A DNA stretch of 64,000 bases from Sphingopyxis italica (GCF_011926545.1 NZ_JAATIT010000001.1:591969-655968), one strand, 5' to 3'. Shown: positions 8,717 through 16,738, numbered from the stretch's first letter. Translations and numbers: made by a program. The notes: generated by a model not told the origin, from the letters alone.

Positions 8717-9199
8717 ATGAAGGGCGACGAAAAAGTCATCGATTTCCTGAACGAGGCGCTCAAGAACGAGCTGACCGCGATCAACCAATATTGGCTGCAC
8801 TATCGCATGCTCGACAATTGGGGCGTCGCGCGCCTCGCCGCGTTCGAACGCGAAGAGTCGATCGACGAGATGAAGCACGCCGACAAGCTCGCCGACCGCG
8901 TCCTCTTCCTCGGCGGCCTGCCCAATTTCCAGCTGCTCGGCCGCCTGCGCGTCGGCGAAACGGTCGAGGAAATCCTCAAGGCCGACCTCGCGGTCGAGGA
9001 AGAGGCGATCCCGCTCCTCAAGGACGCGATCGCGCATTGTGAGAGCGTGCGCGACTATGTCAGCCGCGACCTGTTCGCCGACATCCTCGAAAGCGAGGAA
9101 CATCATGTCGACGAGCTCGAAAAACAGTTCGAGATGATCGAGCGCATGGGCATCGAAAATTACATCCAGCTCCAGTCGAAGCCTGCCGGCGACGATTGA
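8717..9199 (+). CDS. bfr: Bacterioferritin
   Basis: The 160-residue protein is a heme-containing ferritin subunit that assembles a 24-mer cage, oxidises Fe(II) and stores ferric mineral. The dinuclear ferroxidase ligands all appear at the canonical positions: Glu18, Glu51, His54, Glu94, Glu127 and His130. Met52 (DEMKHAD) is the axial ligand of the inter-subunit heme. Length and spacing match the classic Bfr. It is followed by a hairpin terminator and then by a candidate Fur-controlled small RNA. Its partner bfd lies just upstream. Confidence 0.98.
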   Translation: MKGDEKVIDFLNEALKNELTAINQYWLHYRMLDNWGVARLAAFEREESIDEMKHADKLADRVLFLGGLPNFQLLGRLRVGETVEEILKADLAVEEEAIPLLKDAIAHCESVRDYVSRDLFADILESEEHHVDELEKQFEMIERMGIENYIQLQSKPAGDD

Positions 9200-9208
9200 T
9201 TCGAATCC

Positions 9209-9296
9209 GTCATCCCGGCGAAGGCGGGGCCGCTGTCGGCACGTTCCAGCACTGCTGGGTAAATCGATAGCGGCCCCCGCCTTCGCGGGGGCGACG
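9209..9296 (+). repeat. Inverted repeat, CGTCATCCCGGCGAAGG family
   Basis: Left arm 9209-9233 and right arm 9269-9296 can pair imperfectly over about 25 bp (AAGGCGGGGCCGCT against AGCGGCCCCCGCCTT). Related palindromes occur at 27883 and 43429. It lies just after bfr. Confidence 0.6.
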
Positions 9297-9320
9297 TGAA
9301 TCCGTGGATTCACGTCGTTT
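9294..9320 (+). terminator. Hairpin terminator downstream of bfr
   Basis: ACGTGAATCC and GGATTCACGT form a 10-bp dyad with a very short loop, followed by CGTTTT. It is about 95 bp after the bfr stop and is the best intrinsic terminator for the bfd-bfr region. Confidence 0.5.
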
Positions 9321-9359
9321 TCAGGGGCGCTTTCGGGCGTCTCTTTTTTCGCTTGTATT

Positions 9360-9374
9360 TGCGAATAATTCTCA
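9360..9374 (+). promoter_or_regulatory. Fur box (7-1-7)
   Basis: TGCGAAT-A-ATTCTCA is a 7-1-7 dyad with six of seven pairs, the classic Fur geometry. It sits in an AT-rich island (CTTTTTTCGCTTGTATT precedes it) with -10-like hexamers overlapping it. It is placed to control the hairpin transcript at 9375-9449 and possibly the gene at 9502. Confidence 0.6.
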
Positions 9375-9449
9375 ATAGCAAGGTGGGGCAGTCCCCTCCT
9401 GCCGGCCGCTGCAACTTCAAGCTGCGCTTTAAAGCGGCCGGCATCTTTT
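9375..9449 (+). ncRNA. Candidate Fur-controlled small RNA (or leader attenuator)
   Basis: Right after the Fur box, the sequence has three parts. First is a GGGG-CAGT-CCCC mini-hairpin. Next is an unpaired CTCCT. Last is a strong hairpin GCCGGCCGCT (9401-9410) pairing perfectly with AGCGGCCGGC (9433-9442), followed by ATCTTTTT. That is a textbook intrinsic terminator roughly 70 nt from the expected transcription start. The CTCCT stretch is an anti-Shine-Dalgarno seed like those used by many alphaproteobacterial small RNAs. No coding frame of note lies inside. Alternatively, it is an attenuator in the leader of the gene at 9502. No transcript is demonstrated. Confidence 0.4.
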
Positions 9450-9501
9450 TCGAAACTACGGAGGGACGAACGGACTGCATGGGCCGGGAGAGACGAACCT
9501 C

Positions 9502-9921
9502 ATGCAAAGCAGCGAGCTGATCCGCCAATTATCCGAACAGCCGCTGGTGCGCGATTTGTCGGTCGAAGCGGCGCAGGCCGTCCTCGCGCTACGCTACTGT
9601 ATCCTCTGCCGCCGCGGCGAGCGCGACCCGATGCCCGAACTCGAACGCCGCTGGGGCAATATCCTCGCGGCGCGCCGCTATCGGCTGGTGGTCGAGGCGA
9701 TCGGCCATGTCTGGCCCGAACCCTTCGCCGTCGCCCCGCCCTGCTGCCCGCGCGTCAGCTTCGACGAGGCGCTGCTCGCCGCGATCGTCGGCGCCGCCGC
9801 GCGCCGCGACCGTGTCGAGTTCGACTGGCTGACCGCCGAAATGCTCGGCAGCGACGCGCGCGAGATGCTGTTCGTCGCCCTCGAAAATTTCATCCGCGCG
9901 CGCGCCCCGCGCCCAGTGTGA
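9502..9921 (+). CDS. Hypothetical protein downstream of Fur box
   Basis: The 139-residue protein is predicted to be soluble and mostly helical, with no signal peptide. It has two Cys pairs, YCILC near residue 35 and PPCCP near residue 80. I do not recognise the family. A GGGAGAGA stretch lies about a dozen bases before the ATG. It stands alone: bfr is upstream and an unrelated minus-strand gene follows. The Fur box and hairpin-plus-T-tract at 9360-9449 lie in its leader. An iron-linked role is possible, but only if transcription passes the hairpin. Confidence 0.7.
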   Translation: MQSSELIRQLSEQPLVRDLSVEAAQAVLALRYCILCRRGERDPMPELERRWGNILAARRYRLVVEAIGHVWPEPFAVAPPCCPRVSFDEALLAAIVGAAARRDRVEFDWLTAEMLGSDAREMLFVALENFIRARAPRPV

Positions 9922-9962
9922 TCGCCAGTTTTCGGGGCGGAAAGCGAACGGTGTAAACCGCC

Positions 9963-10334
9963 TTATTGGAAGTGAGTAGGACTGGCCTCATACGCTTCGC
10001 GTTCCGGCTTCCACATCTCGTCGGAAAGATTAAACCGCATCCAGTGGTCGAAAGCATCGAATGACACCTCTTCGCGGTGGACAGACCGTTCCTCCGACAC
10101 CTGCTCCGCAACTTGCCACAGTGCTTGATGGAAAGACCAGTTAGCAAGCTTCCGCCACTCATCGCCCGCAGTCCAAGCACCGACCGGATTGCAAGAAGCT
10201 TCTATCGACCGGTAAACGGCTGCCAAAGCCGGATCGGCTTCGAAACAGGGAGTTCCGTCGGTTGGAGTTACGCGAAAGCGACAAGGCCAGCGTTTCCTGG
10301 CGTCCTCAAATAGTTTCATTTTGTCGACAACCAT
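9963..10334 (-). CDS. Orphan hypothetical protein, atypical composition
   Basis: The 123-residue reading from the ATG at 10334 (a second ATG is at 10319) looks coding. It starts MVVDKMKLFEDARKRWPCRF and has a Trp-rich acidic C-terminus (FDAFDHWMRFNLSDEMW). No domain is recognised. The stretch is visibly less GC-rich than its neighbours and lacks their GC3 bias, which suggests recent acquisition. No clear ribosome-binding site is seen. Confidence is moderate that it is expressed. Confidence 0.5.
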   Translation of the reverse strand: MVVDKMKLFEDARKRWPCRFRVTPTDGTPCFEADPALAAVYRSIEASCNPVGAWTAGDEWRKLANWSFHQALWQVAEQVSEERSVHREEVSFDAFDHWMRFNLSDEMWKPEREAYEASPTHFQ

Positions 10335-10519
10335 GCGCCATATGAACCCGAACGCGTTTCGCCCGCAATCCGGTCTTTCCAGTCTTCGCATAAACGCCGA
10401 CGCTGACGGAGAGGTCGCTGGCGCGGCGTCGCCCCTCCACCACCACCCCAAAAGGAAAATTTGCACCGGCCCGCCCGCCTCCCTATATTGCTCGCTCAAT
10501 CTCACCGGAGACTTTCGCC

Positions 10520-10633
10520 ATGAACGACAATCTGAACGCAACGCCGCCCCGCCTTGCCGCCAGGAAAGTCCTTGTTCATGTCTCCCGTTTCTCCCTCGAT
10601 CACCATCGCCAACCTCGGCTGGTCCACGCCTGA
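10520..10633 (+). CDS. Short upstream ORF overlapping the ABC-F start
   Basis: A 37-codon frame starts at the ATG at 10520 after ACCGGAG. It reads MNDNLNATPPRLAARKVLVH and stops at 10633, inside the ABC-F gene in another frame. ABC-F genes in several bacteria are controlled by translated leader peptides. This ORF overlaps the downstream start and could couple or attenuate its translation. It may also be a chance frame. Confidence 0.3.
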   Translation: MNDNLNATPPRLAARKVLVHVSRFSLDHHRQPRLVHA

Positions 10634-12173
10634 CGGCCGCGCCGTCCTTTCGGGCCTCGATCTCCATTTCCAGCGCGAGCGCACCGGCCTGATCGGGCGC
10701 AATGGCGTCGGCAAATCGACGCTGCTGCGCCTGCTGACCGGCGAGCTTTCGCCCGCGAGCGGCAGCATCGCGGCGTCCGGCAGCATCGCGATGCTGCGTC
10801 AGACGGTGCAGGTCGCGGCGCACGAAAGCATCGCCGACCTGTTCGGCGCGCGCGCCGCGCTCGCGCTGCTGCGCAAGGCCGAAGCCGGCGAGGCGAGCGT
10901 CGAGGAAATCGGCGACGCCGACTGGACGCTCGAAGCGCGGATCGACGAGGCGCTCGCGGGGGTCGGCCTGCCGCTTCCCGCCGACACGCCACTCGCGGCG
11001 CTTTCGGGCGGCCAGCGCACCCGCGCCGCGCTCGCCGGCGCGATATTCGCCGCGCCCGATTTCCTGTTGCTCGACGAGCCCACCAACAACCTCGACCGCG
11101 AGGGCCGCGAAGCCGTGCGCGATCTGCTCGCCGGCTGGCGCGGCGGCGCGATCGTCGTCAGCCACGACCGCGAACTGCTCGAGGAGATGGACGCGATCGT
11201 CGAGCTGAGCGGCCTCGGCGCGGCGCGCTACGGCGGCGGCTGGAGCGCCTATCGCGCGCGCAAGGAGGTCGAACAGGCGGCGATCGAAGCCGAACTCGCC
11301 GGCGCCGAAAAGGAACTCGGCCGCGTACGGCGCCAGGCGCAAGTCACCGCCGAGCGGCAGGCGCGCCGCGACGCCGGCGGGAGGCGCAAGGCGGCGCGCG
11401 GCGACGAGCCCGCGATCCTGCTCGGAACGCTCAAACGCCGCGCCGAGGAAAGCGTCGGCGCGAACCAGCGTCTCGCCGAACGCCAGCGCGCCGACGCCGA
11501 GCAGGCGCGCGAAGCGGCGCGCGACAAGATCGAGATCGTCGATCCGCTGTCGGTCGGCCTGCCGTCGACCGGGCTTCCCGCATCACGCACCGTGCTCGCG
11601 CTCGACCGCGTCAGCGCGGGCTACGACGCGGATCGGCCGGTCATCGAAGGCCTGTCGCTCACCCTCACCGGTCCCGAGCGCGTCGCGATCACCGGTCCCA
11701 ATGGTTCGGGCAAATCGACGCTGCTCGCGCTGGTTGCCGGGACGCTCGCGCCCTGGTCGGGCGAGGTGCGCGTCGGCGCTCCGTTCGCGCTGTTCGATCA
11801 GCGCGTCGGCCTGCTCGACCCCGCGCACTCGATCGCCGACAATTTTCTAAGCCTCAATCCCGGGACGACGAACAACCAGTGCCGCGCCGCGCTCGCGCGC
11901 TTCCGTTTCCGCGCCGACGCCGCCGACCGCATCGCCGGGACATTGAGCGGCGGTCAGATGCTCCGCGCCGGCCTCGCCTGCGTCCTCGGCGCGCCGCACC
12001 CGCCGCAATTGCTGATCCTCGACGAGCCCGGCAACCATCTCGACATCGAATCGCTCACCGCCATCGAAACCGGTCTCGCCGCCTATGACGGCGCGCTACT
12101 CGTCGTCAGCCACGACCGGGCGTTCCTCGATGCGATCGGGGTGCGGCGGGTGGTGGAGCTGGGCCCGGAATAA
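10578..12173 (+). CDS. ABC-F family ATPase
   Basis: The 531-residue protein from the ATG at 10578 (AGGAAAG upstream) has two ABC ATPase domains and no membrane segments, which defines the ABC-F class acting on ribosomes. Domain 1 has Walker A GRNGVGKST (about 40-48), signature LSGGQRTRAAL (about 144) and Walker B LLLDEPTNNLD. The charged linker is about residues 215-325. Domain 2 has GPNGSGKST (about 373), LSGGQMLRAGL (about 455) and LILDEPGNHLD. Family members protect ribosomes from antibiotics or help stalled translation; which one cannot be told here. A short upstream ORF overlaps its start. Confidence 0.93.
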   Translation: MSPVSPSITIANLGWSTPDGRAVLSGLDLHFQRERTGLIGRNGVGKSTLLRLLTGELSPASGSIAASGSIAMLRQTVQVAAHESIADLFGARAALALLRKAEAGEASVEEIGDADWTLEARIDEALAGVGLPLPADTPLAALSGGQRTRAALAGAIFAAPDFLLLDEPTNNLDREGREAVRDLLAGWRGGAIVVSHDRELLEEMDAIVELSGLGAARYGGGWSAYRARKEVEQAAIEAELAGAEKELGRVRRQAQVTAERQARRDAGGRRKAARGDEPAILLGTLKRRAEESVGANQRLAERQRADAEQAREAARDKIEIVDPLSVGLPSTGLPASRTVLALDRVSAGYDADRPVIEGLSLTLTGPERVAITGPNGSGKSTLLALVAGTLAPWSGEVRVGAPFALFDQRVGLLDPAHSIADNFLSLNPGTTNNQCRAALARFRFRADAADRIAGTLSGGQMLRAGLACVLGAPHPPQLLILDEPGNHLDIESLTAIETGLAAYDGALLVVSHDRAFLDAIGVRRVVELGPE

Positions 12174-12198
12174 GCCAGCACCACGGCGGCTTTCGGGT

Positions 12199-12987
12199 TT
12201 ACCGACCGTCCGGGGCGATCGGCATGTCGAGCCAGAGCGTCAGCCCCGGGGGCGGATCGACCGGCGGCGCATCGACGACGTGGCGCACGGCGTCGGCCCG
12301 GGCGCGGTCGAGGATGGCCGGAGGGACAGCGGCGGCGTGAAACACGTGATCGGCCTCGCCCAACAGGCGTGCGGCGCGGAGCGTGAGGTCGTCGGGATCA
12401 GAGCTGGCGAGCACGATCGACTCGACACGCGAGGACGGGCCGGACATCGCGCCCGCCAGCCACCCCTCGACCGCGTCCGCCGCGCCGTCACCGAGCGGAT
12501 CGAGCGCGCCGCCCGGCGCGAGCGCGGCGTCGATCGCGCGGCGGCGGCCTGCGGCATCGGGCCAGCGCGCCTTCATCGCGCCGCGCGCGGCGTGGAGCGC
12601 CGATGCGAGCGCGCCGAGCCGCGCGGGCAGCAAGGCTTCGATGCGTTGCCGGATCGCTTTGGCGAGCCCCGCCGACGCGCCGCCGGTGCCGATCGCGATC
12701 GTCACCGGCGCGCGGTCGACGATCGCGGGGGTGGTGAAGTCGCAGAGGTCGGGGCGGTCGACGACGTTGACGAGCAGCCCGCGCGCGCGCAGCCCTTCGG
12801 CGGCGGCGCGCGCTTCGGCCGCGTCGTCGAGCGCGACGAAGGCGATCGTCGCCCCTGCCTCCCATGCCGGGACGATCCGGCCGCCCGCGCGGGTGATCAG
12901 CCGCGCCTTGGCATCGGCCGCCTCCCCCTCCCCGACCAGCACGACCGTGCGGCCGGTCAGGTTCAGGAAGACGGGAAGCTGGTGCAT
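12199..12987 (-). CDS. Siroheme synthase-like protein (precorrin-2 dehydrogenase/ferrochelatase) with truncated SUMT-like tail
   Basis: Residues 1 to about 150 of 262 match the NAD-dependent precorrin-2 dehydrogenase/sirohydrochlorin ferrochelatase domain (CysG N-terminus/Met8p). Visible parts are VVLVGEGEAADAKAR for nucleotide binding, LVNVVDRPDLCDFTTPAIVD, and IAIGTGGASAGLAKAIRQRI. The last 75 residues (SIVLASSDPDDLTLRAARLL, then EADHVFHAAAVPPAILDRAR) resemble the first part of the uroporphyrinogen-III methyltransferase domain. The usual VGAGPGDPD loop is altered to LASSDPDD, and the rest of the roughly 250-residue domain is missing. Methyltransferase activity is therefore unlikely. It starts 2 bp after lysA and is probably cotranscribed with it. 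Confidence 0.85.
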   Translation of the reverse strand: MHQLPVFLNLTGRTVVLVGEGEAADAKARLITRAGGRIVPAWEAGATIAFVALDDAAEARAAAEGLRARGLLVNVVDRPDLCDFTTPAIVDRAPVTIAIGTGGASAGLAKAIRQRIEALLPARLGALASALHAARGAMKARWPDAAGRRRAIDAALAPGGALDPLGDGAADAVEGWLAGAMSGPSSRVESIVLASSDPDDLTLRAARLLGEADHVFHAAAVPPAILDRARADAVRHVVDAPPVDPPPGLTLWLDMPIAPDGR

Positions 12988-12989
12988 CG

Positions 12990-14255
12990 TCAGTCGATCC
13001 AGTCGGGCACGCGTTCGGCGGCCATGATCGTGCCGGCGGCGATGCGGTCGGCGACGACGACATAACGGTCGCCGTCGACGAGCACCTCGGGGACGAGGCT
13101 GCGGCTGTTGTAGGTCGAGGCCATCGTCGCGCCATAGGCCCCCGCACTGCGAAAGATCGCGAGGTCGCCCGACTCGACCTTGTCGATCAGCCGGTCGCGC
13201 GCGAAGGTATCGCCGGTTTCGCAGACGGGGCCGACGATCGAGGCGGTCATCGTCTCGCCCGAAGGCTTCACCGCGGCGAAATCATGCCAGGCATCATAGA
13301 GTGCGGGTCTTGCAAGATCGTTCATCGCCGCATCGACGATCACAAAGGGATGGGTCGCACCGGGCTTGACCCACAATATCTCGGTCAGCAGAACCCCCGA
13401 ATTACCCGCGATGACGCGGCCGGGCTCGAACATCAGCGTGACGTCCCAATCGCGGGTGACCCGCGCGACCATCGCGCCATAATCGGCGGGCGACGGCGGA
13501 AGAATATTGTCGCCCGCGCGATAGGGCACCCCAAGCCCGCCGCCGAGATCGACATGGGTGATGCTGTGCCCCGCGGCGCGGAGGTCCGCGACGAGTTGGC
13601 CGACGCGCTTGAACGCCGCTTCGAACGGGGCGAGGCTGGTGAGCTGGCTGCCGATATGGACCGCGATGCCGCGCAGGTTCAGCCCCGGCAGCCCCGACAG
13701 CCGGGCGAAGATCTCGGGCGCGGTGTCGATGCCGACGCCGAACTTGTTTTCGGCCTTGCCGGTCGAAATCTTCGCGTGCGTGCCCGCATCGACGTCGGGA
13801 TTGACGCGCAGCACGGCGGGCGCGGTCATGTCCTTGCGCGCCGCGATTTCGGCAAGCGCGATGCCCTCGGGCTCATGCTCGATATTGAACTGGCCGATGC
13901 CGCGGTCGAGCCCCTGCGCCAGTTCGGCGCGCGTCTTGCCGACGCCCGAAAAGACGATGTCTTCGGCCGCCATGCCTGCCGCGAGCGCGCGTTCGAGTTC
14001 GCCGCCCGAGACGACGTCGGCGCCATAACCCTGCCGCGCGAGGACGCGCAGCACGCCGAGATTGGGGTTGCACTTGATCGCGAAGGCGATGTGCTTGCGC
14101 GGAACATCCTTCAGCGCGTCGCGAAACACCTGCGCATGGCGTTCGAGCGTTGCGCGCGAATAGACATAGACGGGGGTGCCGATTTCCTCGGCGATCCGCG
14201 GCAGCGGAATATCTTCGGCGTGCATCACGCCGTCACGAAGTTCAAAATGGTCCAT
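12990..14255 (-). CDS. lysA: Diaminopimelate decarboxylase
   Basis: LysA decarboxylates meso-diaminopimelate to lysine, the last step of lysine synthesis, using PLP. The 421-residue protein shows the PLP lysine Lys61 in AFAIKCNPN, the glycine-rich phosphate-binding loop in VDLGGGLGVPY, FEPGRVIAGNSG, and the active-site cysteine in GPVCETGDTF, then SAGAYGATMASTYNSR. Length is normal. It lies between an LptM-like lipoprotein gene and a CysG-like gene on the same strand. The lipoprotein-lysA pairing is a common proteobacterial arrangement. Confidence 0.97.
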   Translation of the reverse strand: MDHFELRDGVMHAEDIPLPRIAEEIGTPVYVYSRATLERHAQVFRDALKDVPRKHIAFAIKCNPNLGVLRVLARQGYGADVVSGGELERALAAGMAAEDIVFSGVGKTRAELAQGLDRGIGQFNIEHEPEGIALAEIAARKDMTAPAVLRVNPDVDAGTHAKISTGKAENKFGVGIDTAPEIFARLSGLPGLNLRGIAVHIGSQLTSLAPFEAAFKRVGQLVADLRAAGHSITHVDLGGGLGVPYRAGDNILPPSPADYGAMVARVTRDWDVTLMFEPGRVIAGNSGVLLTEILWVKPGATHPFVIVDAAMNDLARPALYDAWHDFAAVKPSGETMTASIVGPVCETGDTFARDRLIDKVESGDLAIFRSAGAYGATMASTYNSRSLVPEVLVDGDRYVVVADRIAAGTIMAAERVPDWID

Positions 14256-14280
14256 TGAAGGAAGTCCTGATCATCATTTT

Positions 14281-14362
14281 CCGTTCGCATCGAGCGAAGT
14301 CGAAATGCCCCGAAGGACGGAGCCGAGACGATGGGTGTCTCGACTTCGCTCGACACGAGCGG
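14281..14362. repeat. Inverted repeat, TCGAGCGAAGTCGA family, copy 1
   Basis: Left arm 14281-14311 (CCGTTCGCATCGAGCGAAGT onward) pairs imperfectly with right arm 14333-14362 (ending TCGCTCGACACGAGCGG). The same family occurs at 25507 and 57823. It separates the lipoprotein gene from lysA. Confidence 0.8.
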
Positions 14363-14379
14363 ATTAAACTGGGCTTTGC

Positions 14380-14631
14380 TCAGCCCGGAGGCGGCAAGTC
14401 GAAATCGTCGGTTTCGCGTTGTTCGGACCGTTTGAGAAGTTCGTCGCTGCGCGCGGGCCGGGCTTGCGCGTCAGGCGTCGTAAGCTCCTGTGTAGTCGGG
14501 GCGCGGGTCGCGCCGACGGGAACGACCGGGGCGGGCTGGCCCGCCACCGGCTTCAGATCCTGCTTGCTGCCGCACGAGCCGAGCAGCGCGGTGGCGGCGA
14601 TGCCAATGATGATGAGGCGCTTCGTCGCCAT
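14380..14631 (-). CDS. Small lipoprotein, LptM/LppL-like
   Basis: The 83-residue protein has a lipoprotein signal ([20 protein letters not shown], Cys20). The mature start CGSKQDLKP resembles the CGxKGPL start of LptM, the small outer-membrane lipoprotein that assists assembly of the LPS transporter LptD. The tail is proline- and charge-rich. Its ATG overlaps the argH stop by one base (TGATG), so translation is probably coupled. Position between argH and lysA fits the LppL/LptM genes of other proteobacteria. The match is short and the KGP core is not exact, so the name is tentative. Confidence 0.75.
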   Translation of the reverse strand: MATKRLIIIGIAATALLGSCGSKQDLKPVAGQPAPVVPVGATRAPTTQELTTPDAQARPARSDELLKRSEQRETDDFDLPPPG

Positions 14632-16034
14632 CAATCCGTCCCTTCGAGCGCCGCACGGGCCGCGGCGACGGCCTGCCTTACCCGTTCGGGCGCCGTGCCG
14701 CCATAGCTCATGCGACTGGCAACCGACGCTTCGACCGTGAGCGCGGCGAGCACGTCGGGGGTGACCGCGGCATGGATCGCGGCGGCGTCGGCGGCGGGCA
14801 ACGCCGACAGCTCGACGCCGAGTTCCTCGGCGCGCTTCACGCAGGCACCGACGACATGATGCGCCTCGCGGAACGGCAAGCCGTTTTCGCGCACCAGCCA
14901 GTCGGCAAGGTCGGTCGCGGTCGAATAGCCCGACGCGGCGAGCGCGCGCATCCGGTCGGTGCGGAAGCTCAGCGTTTCGATCATGCCGGTCATCGCGGCG
15001 AGCGACAGCGCGAGCGCGTCGAAGGCGCCGAAGACCGTTTCCTTGTCGTCCTGCAAATCCTTCGAATAAGTGAGCGGCAGCCCCTTCACGATGACGGCGA
15101 GCCGCTGGAAGGCGCCGAGCAACATCCCCGCGCGTCCGCGCACCAGTTCGGCGGCGTCGGGGTTGCGCTTTTGCGGCATGATCGAGCTGCCCGTCGACCA
15201 GGCGTCGGGCAGGCTGATGAAACCAAAGGGCTGGCTGGCCCAGATGACGATTTCTTCGGCGAGGCGCGACAGGTGGATCGCGGCGATCGAGGCCGAGGCG
15301 CAGAATTCGAGCGCGAAGTCGCGGTCGGACACCGCGTCGATGCTGTTCGCCATCGGGCGGTCGAAGCCGAGCGCGGCGGCGGTCGCATCGCGGTCCAGCG
15401 GGAAGCTGGTGCCCGCGAGCGCGGCGGCGCCGAGCGGCGATTCGTTGAGGCGGCGCCGCGCATCGGCGAAGCGGCTGCGGTCGCGGGCGAACATTTCGAC
15501 ATAGGCGAGCAGATGATGACCGAGCGTCACCGGCTGCGCGACTTGCAGGTGCGTGAAGCCGGGCATGATGCTGCCCGCATGTTCGTCGGCGCGCGCGAGC
15601 AACGCGGCCTGGATCGCCTGCAAGCCCGCATCGATACGCTCGCACGCGGTGCGGGTCCACAGGCGGAAATCGGTCGCGACCTGATCGTTGCGCGAGCGCG
15701 CGGTGTGGAGGCGCCCGGCGGCTTCGCCGACCAGCTCCTTCAAGCGCGATTCCACGGTCATGTGGATGTCTTCGAGCGCGAGATCGACCGGCACGCCGGT
15801 CGCCGCGAACTCGTCCGCAATCTGCGCAAGGCCGCGATCGATCACCACGGCGTCCTCGGCGGCGATGATTCCGCAAGCCCCGAGCATCGCGGCGTGCGCG
15901 CGGCTGGCGGTAATATCTTCTTCCCACAGGCGCTTGTCGACGGGGATCGATGCGTTAATCTCTTGCATGATCGCCGCGGGTCCGCCACCGAAGCGGCCGC
16001 CCCACATGCTGTTGCTGTCAGGAGTATTCGCCAT
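14631..16034 (-). CDS. argH: Argininosuccinate lyase
   Basis: ArgH cleaves argininosuccinate to arginine and fumarate, the last step of arginine synthesis. The start at 16034 gives [20 protein letters not shown] and 467 residues, the usual size. Family motifs are [34 protein letters not shown] and the superfamily signature [19 protein letters not shown]. The 5' end overlaps the divergent thioredoxin-like gene by 29 bp, so both promoters must lie inside the other gene's start region. It overlaps the lipoprotein gene downstream. Confidence 0.97.
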   Translation of the reverse strand: MANTPDSNSMWGGRFGGGPAAIMQEINASIPVDKRLWEEDITASRAHAAMLGACGIIAAEDAVVIDRGLAQIADEFAATGVPVDLALEDIHMTVESRLKELVGEAAGRLHTARSRNDQVATDFRLWTRTACERIDAGLQAIQAALLARADEHAGSIMPGFTHLQVAQPVTLGHHLLAYVEMFARDRSRFADARRRLNESPLGAAALAGTSFPLDRDATAAALGFDRPMANSIDAVSDRDFALEFCASASIAAIHLSRLAEEIVIWASQPFGFISLPDAWSTGSSIMPQKRNPDAAELVRGRAGMLLGAFQRLAVIVKGLPLTYSKDLQDDKETVFGAFDALALSLAAMTGMIETLSFRTDRMRALAASGYSTATDLADWLVRENGLPFREAHHVVGACVKRAEELGVELSALPAADAAAIHAAVTPDVLAALTVEASVASRMSYGGTAPERVRQAVAAARAALEGTD

Positions 16035-16629
16035 CCGCCGCGTTCCGAATCCGTCCCTTGCGATCCTCGCCGTGCTTCTGGCCGGATCAATCGCGGGCTG
16101 CGATAGGGAAAAGCCCGGCGGGGAGCAAGCGGGGCAAGGCCAAGCAAATGTTTCGGCGGGCCAAGCGAAGGGGGTCGGCGCGTTCGAATATGTGATCGAC
16201 CGCAGTCGCAAGGGGACGGTGGCGCCCACCGCGACGTTTCGCGGCCCCGACGACGCGCCGGTGACGCTCGCGTCGTTCCGCGGGCGTCCGCTGCTCGTCA
16301 ACCTGTGGGCGACCTGGTGTGCGCCGTGCGTCGCCGAAATGCCGACGCTCGACGCGCTCGCGGCGAAGAGCGGCGAAACGATGACCGTGATCGCGGTCGC
16401 GCAGGACCTGAAGGGCGCCGAGGTCGTCGATCCCTGGTTCCAGAAGGCGGGACTGAAGGCGCTCCAGCCCTATATCGATCCCGAAAACGGCCTGCTCGAC
16501 GCCGCGAACAGCGCGCTGCCGACGAGCGTCTATTACGACGCCGAAGGCCGCGAAATCTGGCGCGTGATCGGCGCGATCGACTGGCAGGGGAAGGAAGCGG
16601 CGGCGCTGCTGGCGGAGGGCGTTTCCTAG
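16006..16629 (+). CDS. Thioredoxin-like (TlpA/ResA-type) lipoprotein
   Basis: The 207-residue protein has a hydrophobic leader ending in the lipobox LAGSIAGC, so it should be anchored in the membrane facing the periplasm. The thioredoxin fold carries the active-site motif [13 protein letters not shown] (CAPC). Proteins of this kind reduce or isomerise disulfides, for example in cytochrome c maturation. The start at 16006 lies inside the divergent argH gene and has no good ribosome-binding site; a nearby non-ATG start is possible. No cytochrome maturation genes are adjacent, so the target is unknown. Confidence 0.88.
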   Translation: MLLLSGVFAIRRVPNPSLAILAVLLAGSIAGCDREKPGGEQAGQGQANVSAGQAKGVGAFEYVIDRSRKGTVAPTATFRGPDDAPVTLASFRGRPLLVNLWATWCAPCVAEMPTLDALAAKSGETMTVIAVAQDLKGAEVVDPWFQKAGLKALQPYIDPENGLLDAANSALPTSVYYDAEGREIWRVIGAIDWQGKEAAALLAEGVS

Positions 16630-16644
16630 CTACCCGATAAATTT

Positions 16645-16716
16645 CGTCATTCCCGCGAAAGCGGGAACCCAGCGAGCAACCGTCGCAACCTGGTTCCCGC
16701 TTTCGCGGGAATGACG
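16645..16716. repeat. REP-like palindrome, CGTCATTCCCGCGAAAGCGG family, copy 1
   Basis: Perfect 25-bp inverted arms (16645-16669 and 16692-16716) enclose a 22-bp loop containing AGCGAGCAACCGTCGCAAC. The loop is conserved, in opposite orientation, in the copy at 62238. It also forms a strong stem between two converging genes. Confidence 0.85.
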
Positions 16717-16738
16717 CTTCAATGACCAGAACAAGAAA

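Noticed and set aside
12085..13065. 326-codon plus-strand frame after the ABC-F gene
   Set aside because: Mostly opposite the CysG-like gene; Arg/Ala-rich shadow with no domain.
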